Positions 54,633-64,000 of a stretch of DNA of 64,000 bases are shown here, in pieces; the first letter of the stretch is position 1, and every line of letters starts with the position of its first letter. The notes beneath the pieces are model-generated. The model was not told where the DNA came from. It did not search any database and saw only the letters and a list, made by a program, of their open reading frames with translations. Source of the stretch: Streptomyces sp. SN-593 (GTDB lineage: Bacteria > Actinomycetota > Actinomycetes > Streptomycetales > Streptomycetaceae); NCBI RefSeq assembly GCF_016756395.1, contig NZ_AP018365.1, positions 7,320,001 to 7,384,000 of the forward strand, in the 5' to 3' direction. A program made the position numbers and the translations under genes.

Positions 54633-57600
54633 TGGAGAATCAGGAAAAGCTCTTCGACTACCTGAAGAAGACGTCGGCTGAACTCGTCCAGATGCGCACG
54701 CGCCTCCGGCACATGGAAGCGCGTGAGCATGAGCCGGTGGCGATCGTGGGTATGGGGTGCCGGTTCCCGGGCGGGGTCGAGGGCCCGGAGGGCTTCTGGC
54801 GGCTGATCGCCGCAGGAATCGACGCGATGTCGGGCTTCCCGGTCGACCGCGACTGGAACCTGGAACGCCTGGACGCCTCCGACCCCGGCGATGCCAGCAC
54901 CTCCTTCGCCCGGGTGGGCGGGTTCCTGGAGGGTGCCGGCGGCTTCGACGCGGAGTTCTTCGGGATCAGTCCGCGTGAGGCGTTGGGGATGGATCCGCAG
55001 CAGCGGTTGCTGCTGGAGACGTGCTGGGAAGCGCTGGAGGACGCGGGGATCGAGCCGGGTTCGCTGCGTGGCTCCGACACGGGTGTCTACGCCGGCATCA
55101 TCGCCTCGGGCTATCAGGCCGGGGAACAGGCTGGCGCCGACGGTTATGTGATGACCGGGACCGCCGCGAGTGTGGCGTCGGGTCGGGTGGCGTACGCGCT
55201 GGGGTTGCAGGGTCCCGCGGTGTCGGTCGACACCGCGTGTTCGTCGTCGCTGACGGCGATTCACCTGGCGGTGCAGGCGCTGCGGTCCGGCGAGTGCGGG
55301 ATGGCGCTCGCGGGTGGCGTCACGGTGATGGCCACCCCGGAGACCTTCGTGGAGTTCGCGCGGCAGCGGGGGTTGGCTGCTGATGGGCGGTGCAAGCCGT
55401 TCGCGGAGGCGGCTGACGGGACCGGGTGGGGTGAGGGTGTCGGGGTCCTGGTGTTGGAGCGGCTGTCCGTGGCCCGTGAGCGTGGGCACCGGGTGTTGGC
55501 GGTGGTCTCCGGTAGTGCGGTGAACCAGGACGGTGCGTCCAATGGTTTGTCGGCGCCGAATGGTCCGTCGCAGCAGCGGGTCATCCGCCAGGCGTTGGCC
55601 AGTGCGGGGTTGCAGCCTGCTGATGTTGACGTGGTGGAGGCGCATGGCACGGGTACGGCGTTGGGTGATCCGATCGAGGCGCAGGCGTTGCTGGCGACCT
55701 ACGGGCAGGGCCGGCCGGAGGGTCGGCCGTTGTTGTTGGGTTCGGTGAAGTCGAACATCGGTCACACGCAGGCGGCGGCGGGTGTGGCGGGTGTGATCAA
55801 GATGGTGCAGGCGATGCGGTACGGGGTGCTGCCGCAGACGTTGCACGTGGACGCCCCGTCGTCGCATGTGGACTGGTCGGCCGGAGCGGTGGAACTGCTC
55901 AGCACGGCGCGGGAGTGGCCGGTGGGGTCTGGTCCGCGGCGTGCGGGTGTGTCGGCGTTCGGGATCAGTGGCACCAACGTCCACCTGATCCTTGAGCAGC
56001 CCGCGCAGGATGCGGCTGTCCAGGTTGAGCCGGAGCCGGAGTCTGTCTCGGGGTCGGGGTCGGGGTCGGGGTCTGGGGGTTCGGTGGCGTGGGTGGTGTC
56101 GGCGCGGTCGGCTTCGGCGTTGGCTGCGCAGGCGGGTCGGTTGGCGGAGTTTGTGGGGGCTCGGCCGGAGGTGGGGGTTCGGGATGTGGCGTTGTCGTTG
56201 GCGGTGACGCGGACGACGGGGTTTGCGCATCGTTTGGCGGTGGTGGGTGAGAGTCGTGACCAACTGTTGGCGGGTTTGGGGGCGGTTGCGGCGGGCCGGG
56301 GGGAGGTGGTGCCGGGTGTGGTGTCGGGGGTTGTTGGTGGTGTGTCTGGTGTGGCTGGTGCGGGTTCTGGTGTGGGTTCTGTTGGTTCTGGTGGCGGTGT
56401 TGCTGGTGTTGGTGGTGGTCGGGTGGGGGTGGTGTTTTCGGGTCAGGGTTCGCAGCGGGTGGGGATGGGGTTGGGGTTGTGTGGGGTGTTTCCGGTGTTT
56501 GCTCGGGCGTTTGATGAGGTGTGTGAGTGTTTTGAGGGTTTGTTGCCGGGGTCGTTGCGTGAGGTGATTGGTGTGGGGGGTGGGGAGTTGGATCGGACGG
56601 TGTTTGCGCAGGCGGGGTTGTTTGCGGTGCAGGTGGGGTTGTTTCGGTTGTGGTCGTCGTGGGGTGTGGTGCCGGATTGTGTGGCGGGTCATTCGTTGGG
56701 TGAGGTGACGGCGGCTTATGTGGCGGGGGTGTGGGGTTTGGAGGATGCGTGTGCGGTGGTGGCGGCGCGGGGTCGTTTGATGGAGGGGTTGGGTGGGGGT
56801 GGGGCGATGGTGGTGTTGGATGCGTCGGGTGTGGAGGCGGAGGGGTTGGTGGCGGGGCGTGTGGGGGTGTCGGTGGCGGCGGTGAATGGTCCTCGGCAGT
56901 CGGTGATTTCGGGTGTGGGGTCGGTGGTGGAGGAGTTGGCGGGGGTGTGGCGTGCGGGGGGTGGGCGTGTTAGGCGGTTGCGGGTGGGTCATGGGTTTCA
57001 TTCGCCGTTGATGGATCCGATGTTGGGTGAGTTTCGGGGGGTGTTGGAGGGGGTGTCGTTTGGTGAGCCGGGGTTGGTGTTGGTGTCGGGGGTGGTGGGG
57101 GCGGATGTGCGGGATCCGGGGTATTGGGTGGGGCATGTGCGGGGGACGGTGCGTCATCACGATGTGGTGGAGGCGATGCGGGCGCGGGGGGTGGGTGTGT
57201 TTGCGGAGTTGGGTCCGGATGGTGCGTTGTCGGCGATGGATGAGTCGGGGGTGTCGTTGTGGGTGCCGGCGTTGCGTGGGGGTGGGGATGAGGCGGAGTC
57301 GGTGGTGCGGGCGGTGGCGGGGTTGTATGCGGCGGGTGTGGACGTGGATTGGGCCGCGGTAGCCACCGCGGCCGGCGGGGGTGGGGGTGCGAGGACGGTT
57401 GCTCTGCCGACGTATCCGTTCCAGCGCCGGCACTACTGGCCGAAGGCTGCGGCCGGTCGTGGGGATGTTTCGTCGGTGGGGCAGGAGCGGGTGGGGCATC
57501 CGCTGCTGGGTGCGGCGGTGTGGCTGGCCGAGGGCGACGGGCTGGTGTTGACGGGGCGCCTGTCGTTGGGGGCGATGCCGTGGCTGGCCGACCACACCGT

Positions 57601-60600
57601 CCACGGCACCGTCCTCCTGCCCGGCACCGCGTTCGTGGATCTCGCGGTCCATGCCGGGGATCTGGCCGGGTGCGGCGTGTTGGAGGAGTTGACGCTCCAG
57701 GAGCCGCTGGTTCTGCCCGCCTGGGGTGGTGTGCAGCTTCAGGTCCACGTCGGTGACAGCGAAGGCGACAGCGGCCGGCGGACCGTCACGGTCTCCTCCC
57801 GTGAGGGGGAGGGCGAGTGGGTGCGGCACGCGGTCGGCGTGCTCACCCCGGTCGGCAGTGAGCCCGTTCCGGCCCCGCTGGCCGCCTGGCCACCGGCCGG
57901 CGCGGAGCCGGTTCCGGTCGACGGCGCCTATGAGAGGTTCGCTGAGCGTGGCTACGGCTATGGTCCGGCGTTCCAGGGTCTGCGTCAGGTCTGGCGCGCC
58001 GGGGACACCGTCTACGCCGAGGTCGAGCTGCCGGAGGTCGTCGACTCCGATGTGGCCGGGTTCGGTCTGCACCCGGCGCTGCTCGATGCCGCTTTGCACG
58101 GTCTGCTGGCCGCCAGTGAAGGTGGTACTGGGACGGGGTTGCCGTTCGCGTGGTCGGGGGTGAAACTGCTGGCCGGCGGTGCCCGCCACCTTCGGGTGGT
58201 CCTGGCCCGTGAGTCGGGCGGCGTTTCGGTCACCGCGTTCGACGGTGTGGGTGCGCCGGTCCTGCGGGCGCGGTCGTTGGCGTTGCGTGAGGTCCCGGCT
58301 GGTCAGTTCAGCGGCTCGGGTCGGCAGGTGCGGCAGTCGCTGTTCACCGTGGACTGGGTCCCGCTGACCGCGCAGGCTTCGGCCGCCCCGGTGCCGTGGG
58401 TGCGGCACGGCGAGTCGGTCGGGTTCGAGGTGGCGCCGGTGGTGGTGGCGGTGGTGCCGCCTGCCGAGCCGGGGGTGTCGGCTCCGCGAGCGGCCCAGTC
58501 GGCTGCCGCGACGGTGCTGGGTTGGGTGCAGCAGTGGCTGGCCGATCCCGCCACCGATGATGCGCGGTTGGTGGTCTGGACCCAGGGTGCGGCCGCCGGC
58601 CAGGACCTGGCCGCCGCGGCGGTGACGGGTCTGGTGCGCTCGGCCCAGTCCGAGCACCCCGGCCGCCTCGTGCTGGTCGACGTCGACCCGTCGGCCGGCC
58701 TGGACCCGGACCTTGACCGTGATGTGGACACCGTCCTGGCCGCGGCACTGGGCACTGACGAGCCTGAGATCTGTGTCCGTCCCGCTACGGACGGCCGGAC
58801 CGTGGCTGCTTATGGTCGGCGGCTGGTCCGGGGCGGTGCCTCTGGGGAGTTGACACTTCCAAGCGGTGCGGGTTGGCGGGTGGAGGTGGCTCGGCCGGGT
58901 GACCTGGGCAGTGCCGCTGTCGTCGATGCTCCCGAGTCGGGCGTGGCGCTGTCGGCGGGCCAGGTGCGGGTGGGCCTGCGCGCGATGGGAGTGAACTTCC
59001 GCGACGTGGTGACCGGCCTCGGGATGGTCGCGGACAACCGCGGCCTCGGAGGGGAAGGTGCGGGTACCGTCCTGGAGACCGGTCCCGGGGTGACCGGCCT
59101 GACGGTCGGTCAGTCGGTGATGGGCCTGGTTCCGGGCTGGGGCCCGGTCGGGATCGTGGACAGCCGGGTGCTGGCCCCGGTACCGCAGGGTTGGTCGTTC
59201 GAACAGGCCGCAGCGGTGCCGGTCGGGTTCCTGACCGCGTTCTACGGATTGCGGGATCTGGGCCAGGTCCAGTCCGGTCAGCGGGTGCTGATTCACGCCG
59301 GTACGGGTGGTGTGGGTACGGCGGCGGTGCAGCTTGCCCGGGCGTGGGGGCTGGAGGTGTTCGCGACGGCGAGCCCGGCCAAGCAGTCCGCGTTGCGGGC
59401 CATGGGCCTGGACGAGAGCCACATCGCCTCGACCCGTGATCTCGCGTTCTGCGACCAGTTCCTTGCTGTGACCGGTGGCGAGGGTATGGACGTGGTGGTG
59501 AACGCCCTGGCCGGGGAGTTCACGGACGCCTCCCTGCGGTTGCTTCCGCGCGGTGGCCGGTTCGTGGAGATGGGCAAGACCGATATCCGCGACTCCGAGC
59601 AGGTGGCCCAGACCTATCCGGGCGTGGTGTATCAGGCGTTCGACCTGATGGACGCCGGTGCCCCGCGGGTCGCGGAGATGCTGGCCGAGCTGGGAGTGAT
59701 GTTCGAGGCGGGCACGCTGGTTCCGCCGCCGGTGACGTGCTTCGAGCTGTCCCAGGCGGTGGCGGCACTGCGCCACCTCCAGGCTGCCCGGCACATCGGC
59801 AAGGTCGTCGTGAACGTCCCCGCTGAATGGGACCCCCAGGGCACGGTGCTGGTGACCGGTGGGACCGGAACGTTGGGTGGGGAGTTGGCCCGGCACCTGG
59901 TGAAGGTCCGGGACATGCGGCATCTGCTGCTGGTGTCCCGGCGCGGCCCGGCGGCGCCGGGCGTGGCGCGCCTGGTCGCCGAGTTGGCTGAGCTTGGTGC
60001 GGAGGTGCGGGTGCAGGCCGGCGACGCCGCCGACCGCGACGCCCTCGCCTCGATCCTGCACCGGGATACAGCACTCCGCCCGTTGACGGCGGTGGTGCAC
60101 GCCGCCGGGGTGATCGACGACGCCACCGTGGAGTCGCTGACGCCCGAGCGCATGGCGCCGGTCCTGGCGGCGAAGGCGGACGCGGCCTGGAACCTGCACG
60201 AATTGACCGAGGGCGCGGGCCTGGCCGGCTTCGTCCTGTACTCCTCGGCCGCGGCGGTCATGGGCAGCCCCGGGCAGGGCAGCTACGCCGCCGCGAACGC
60301 GTTCCTCGACGCACTCGCCGCCCACCGCCGCGACCGCCACCTGGCCGGCCAGTCGCTGGCATGGGGATTGTGGGCCCAAGCCTCGGAGATGACCGGCCAC
60401 CTCGACGGCACGGGTCTGTCCCGTCTGCGCCGTGGCGGCGTCCAGCCGCTGTCGACGGAGCAGGGCATGGCGCTGTTCGAGGCCGCTACCGCGTTGGGCG
60501 CGCCGCTGGCCGTCCCGGCCCGACTCGACGTGGCCGCGCTGTCGCGTGCTCGCGGGCCGGTGCCCGCGCTGCTGCGGGAGCTGGCCGCCGGCGGTGTCCC

Positions 60601-63600
60601 GGCGCGTCCGACGGCGGCCGTTGCTGCGGATACCGATTCGGGTGGGTTGGCGGCCCGCTTGGTCGCGCTCGGTGCGGCTGAACGTGAGCAGGAGGTCCTG
60701 CAGATCGTCCGGGCCGCTGCCGCCGTGGTCCTGGGTCACAGTCGCCCTGGCGACATTGATCCCCAGCGGGCGTTCCAGGACATGGGCATCGACTCCCTGA
60801 CCGGGCTGGAGCTGCGCAACCGGCTGTCCGCCGAGACCTCCCTGAGCCTGCCCGCCACCCTGGTCTTCGACCACCCGACACCAGTCGACCTCGCCCGGCA
60901 TCTGGTGGCGGAGGCGTGCGGGACCGACGGCGATACCGCTGTCCCTGTCGTCCGCGTCGGCATGGACGAGCCGGTGGCGATCGTGGGCATGGGGTGCCGG
61001 TTCCCGGGCGGGGTCGAGGACCCGGAGGGCTTCTGGCAGATGGTCGTCGGCGGGTCCGACGCGATGTCGGGCTTCCCGATGGACCGCGGCTGGGACATGG
61101 TGGCCGCCCTGCCTGACCCGGGCTCCGATGACGGGGGCGAGGATTACGCCCGAGTGGGTGGTTTCCTGGACGGCGCTGGTGAGTTCGATGCGGAGTTCTT
61201 CGGGATCAGTCCGCGTGAGGCGTTGGGGATGGATCCGCAGCAGCGGTTGCTGCTGGAGACGTGCTGGGAGGCGCTGGAGGACGCGGGCATCACCCCGGCT
61301 TCACTGTACGGATCCGATACCGGGGTCTATGCCGGCATCATCGCGTCGGGTTACCAGCTCGGTGAGCAGGACGGGGCCGGCGGCTTCGGGATAACGGGGA
61401 CGACGGCGAGTGTGGCGTCGGGTCGGGTGGCGTACTCGCTGGGGTTGCAGGGGCCTGCCGTCTCGATCGACACGGCGTGTTCCTCGTCGCTGACGGCCAT
61501 CCACCTGGCCGCGCAAGCGCTCCGCGCGGGTGAGTGCGGGATCGCGCTGGCGGGTGGCGTCACGGTCATGGCCACTCCGGGTGCGTTCACGGAGTTCGCG
61601 CGGCAGCGGGGGTTGGCTGCTGATGGGCGGTGCAAGCCGTTCGCGGAGGCGGCTGACGGGACCGGGTGGGGTGAGGGTGTCGGGGTTCTGGTGTTGGAGC
61701 GGTTGTCGGATGCGCGGGAGCGTGGGCACCGGGTGTTGGCGGTGATCTCCGGTAGTGCGGTGAACCAGGACGGAGCCAGCAATGGGTTGTCGGCGCCGAA
61801 TGGTCCGTCGCAGCAGCGGGTGATTCGGGCGGCGTTGGCGAGTGCGGGGTTGCAGCCTGCTGACGTTGATGTGGTGGAGGCGCATGGCACGGGTACGGCG
61901 TTGGGTGATCCGATCGAGGCGCAGGCGCTGTTGGCGACCTACGGTCAGGACCGACCGGAGGGCCGGCCGCTTCTGCTGGGCTCGGTGAAGTCGAACATCG
62001 GTCACACGCAGGCGGCGGCGGGTGTGGCGGGTGTGATCAAGATGGTGCAGGCGATGCGGCACGGGATGCTGCCCGAGTCCCTGCATGTGGATGCTCCGTC
62101 GTCGCATGTGGACTGGTCGGCGGGGGCGGTGGAGTTGCTGACGGCGCCGCGGGAGTGGCCGTCTCATTCCGGTCCGCGTCGGGCTGGGGTGTCGGCGTTC
62201 GGGATCAGCGGCACCAACGTCCACCTGATCCTTGAGCAGCCCGCGCAGGACGTGTCCGCGGTGGATGTCCCTGTCCTGGATGGGGTGGAGTCTGCCTCCG
62301 AGTTGGGGTCTGGGTCTGGGGGTTCGGTGGCGTGGGTGGTGTCGGCGCGGTCGGGTGGGGCGTTGGCTGCGCAGGCGGGTCGGTTGGCGGAGTTCGTGGG
62401 GGCTCGGCCGGAGGTCCGGGTCCAGGACGTTGCGTTGTCGTTGGCGGTGTCGCGGACGACGACGTTCTCGCATCGTGGGGTGGTGGTTGGTGAGGACCGG
62501 GACCAACTGCTGGCGGGTCTGGGGGCGGTCGCGTCGGGCCGGGAGGCGCCGGGCGCTGTGACCGGGGTTGTTGGTTCGGTGTCGGTGTCTGGGCCGGTGT
62601 TCGTGTTCGCGGGTCAGGGTGCGCAGTGGGTCGGGATGGGGTTGGAACTGTGGGATGGGGAGCCGGTGTTCGCGGCGGCGATGGAGCGCTGCGCGGTGGC
62701 GTTGGAGCCGTTCGTGGAGTGGCGGCTGCGTGATGTGCTCGCGGATGCGGGGTTGTTGGGGCGGGTGGATGTGGTGCAGCCGGCGTCGTGGGCGGTGGCG
62801 GTCAGTTTGGCCGAACTGTGGCGTGCCTACGGTGTGGAGCCCGCCGCGGTGGTGGGTCACAGTCAGGGTGAGATCGCGGCGGCGTGTGTCGCGGGCGGTC
62901 TGTCTTTGGAGGATGGCGCGCGGGTGGTTGCCCTGCGTAGTCGGGCGTTGGCGGGTCTTGCGGGTACCGGTGGGATGGTGTCGGTGCCGGCGGGGTTGGG
63001 TGAGGTGGGGGAGTGGATTTCCGCCTGGGGTGAGGACTTGTCGGTGGCGGCGGTGAATGGTCCTCGGCAGGTGGTGGTGGCGGGTGCCGCGAGGGCGTGC
63101 ACGGAGTTCGCGGAGGCGTATGCGGATCGGGGTGCGCGGCGGATCGCGGTGGACTACGCCTCCCACACCGCGCATGTCGAGGCCGTCGAGGAGCGTCTGG
63201 CGGAGGACCTGGCGGGGGTGGTTCCTGAAAGCAGCCCGGTGCCGTTCTTCTCCACGCTTGAGGCTCGTGTGCTGGATACGGCTGAGTTGGATGGCGGGTA
63301 CTGGTTCCGGAATCTGCGTCGGACGGTGCGGTTCGGTGAGGTCGTCGCGATGCTGGCGGCGGAGGGTCATCGGGTGTTTGTGGAGGTGAGTCCGCATCCG
63401 GTGCTGGGGTTGGCGGTCGTGCAGGCCGGTGAGGAACTGGTCGCGGCGGGCACGTTGCAGCGCGGCGATGGCGGCCGGAGCCGCTGGCTGACCGCGCTGG
63501 CTGGTGCGTATGCGGCTGGTGTGGAGGTGGACTGGGCGGCGGTGACCGCTGATGGCGGCCGGGCGGTGAAGGTGGCTCTGCCGACGTATCCGTTCCAGCG

Positions 63601-64000
63601 GGAGCGTTACTGGCCGAAGGCTGTGGCCGGTCACGGGGATGCTCCGTCGGCCGGGCAGGAGCGGGTGGGGCATCCGTTGCTGGCGGCGGCCGTGTGGCTG
63701 GCCGAGGGCGACGGGCTGGTGCTGACGGGGCGCCTGTCGCTGGCGGTGATGCCGTGGCTGGCCGACCATGCGGTCCATGGCACCGTCTTGCTGCCGGGTA
63801 CCGCGTTCGTGGACCTGGCGATCCACGCCGGTGATCTGGCCGGGTGCGGCGTGTTGGAGGAGTTGACGCTCCAGGAGCCGCTGGTTCTGCCGGGCTCGGG
63901 TGGTGTGCAGCTTCAGGTCCATGTCGGTGACAGCGACGGGGACAGCGGTCGCCGAACGGTCACGGTCTCTTCCCGCGGAGGCGAGGGCGAATGGCTCCGG
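54632..64000 (+). CDS. PKS3 (partial): one complete and one truncated module
   Basis: The first 3,123 residues of a type I PKS are open to the right edge with no stop. Residues 1-33 (MENQEKLFDYLKKTSAEL and following) form a coiled-coil docking helix suited to receive the PKS2 C-terminus. Module 4 is KS-AT-DH-ER-KR-ACP with a malonyl-type AT (HGFH at residues 787-790). Module 5 begins at residue 2113 with KS-AT(methylmalonyl) and the first part of a DH. The ATG at 54632 shares its A with the PKS2 TAA, and GAGGAAG 7 bases upstream is the ribosome site. The gene must continue well beyond the window. Residues: KS Cys 203 and 2283, AT Ser 688 and 2744, first DH His 988, first ACP Ser 2055. Confidence 0.95.
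54731..60915 (+). other. PKS3 module 4: KS-AT(malonyl)-DH-ER-KR-ACP
   Basis: KS Cys codon 55238. AT serine codon 56693 and HGFH at 56990-57001. DH His codon 57593 in HTVHGTVLLPG. ER HAGTGGVGT near 59293. KR with TGGTGTLGG near 59855, IDD near 60115 and a SYAAANAF active site. ACP serine codon 60794. It should add an unbranched, fully saturated two-carbon unit. Confidence 0.9.
56413..57363 (+). repeat. Malonyl-AT segment nearly identical to 34250-35200
   Basis: This is the second copy of the malonyl-type AT block, in PKS3 module 4. Similarity drops at both ends, in the KS-AT linker and in the stretch after the AT, which points to domain swapping or gene conversion. Confidence 0.85.
60968..64000 (+). 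other. PKS3 module 5 (truncated): KS-AT(methylmalonyl)-DH...
   Basis: KS Cys codon 61478. AT serine codon 62861 and YASH at 63155-63166. DH His codon 63767 in HAVHGTVLLPG. The window ends inside the DH, so the presence of ER, KR and ACP cannot be judged. It adds a methyl-branched unit. Confidence 0.88.

Overview
The window is high-GC DNA with GTG and ATG starts, Streptomyces-style hairpin terminators without T-tracts, a SARP regulator with a TTA leucine codon, and a CebR-type operator. I read it as a chromosomal segment of Streptomyces or a close relative. It holds the left flank and most of a modular type I polyketide synthase (PKS) cluster, which runs off the right edge.

Flank (1 to about 11.1 kb). 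A TetR repressor faces an MFS exporter across tandem operators; a type-B carboxylesterase follows. Next come an NAD-dependent epimerase/reductase, an acyl-CoA dehydrogenase remnant, a fused double-TetR regulator, and a translationally coupled enoyl-CoA hydratase/DUF2236 pair. The flank ends with a secreted PL9-type pectate lyase with a CBM2 domain, preceded by a perfect CebR-type palindrome. None of these is clearly part of the polyketide pathway.

Cluster (about 11.3 kb to the right edge). The order is type II thioesterase, crotonyl-CoA carboxylase/reductase (ethylmalonyl-CoA supply), and a SARP regulator with a degenerate cyclase-like C-terminus. PKS1 is one fully reducing module whose acyltransferase carries VAGH (ethylmalonyl type). 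Then come two ferredoxin-P450 operons forming a large inverted repeat around a small unknown gene, a hemE-like gene, an aldehyde dehydrogenase and a third P450. PKS2 has a KSQ loading module and three extension modules. PKS3 has one complete and one truncated module here.

Reading the domains, PKS2 and PKS3 should start from malonyl-derived acetyl. They then add methylmalonyl (fully reduced), methylmalonyl (fully reduced), methylmalonyl (double bond), malonyl (fully reduced) and methylmalonyl (reduction level beyond the window). This predicts a largely saturated, methyl-branched chain. PKS1 would add an ethyl branch at a step that cannot be placed from this window. Three P450s, two ferredoxins and an aldehyde dehydrogenase suggest heavy oxidative tailoring. 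I do not recognise the product.

Regulation. A 42-44 bp element of three units at about 11-bp pitch lies before six transcription units: PKS1, both ferredoxin-P450 operons, the small central gene, the aldehyde dehydrogenase-P450 operon and PKS2. It has the layout of SARP binding sites, so the resident SARP is the obvious candidate. TTA codons in the SARP gene and in PKS2 add probable bldA control.
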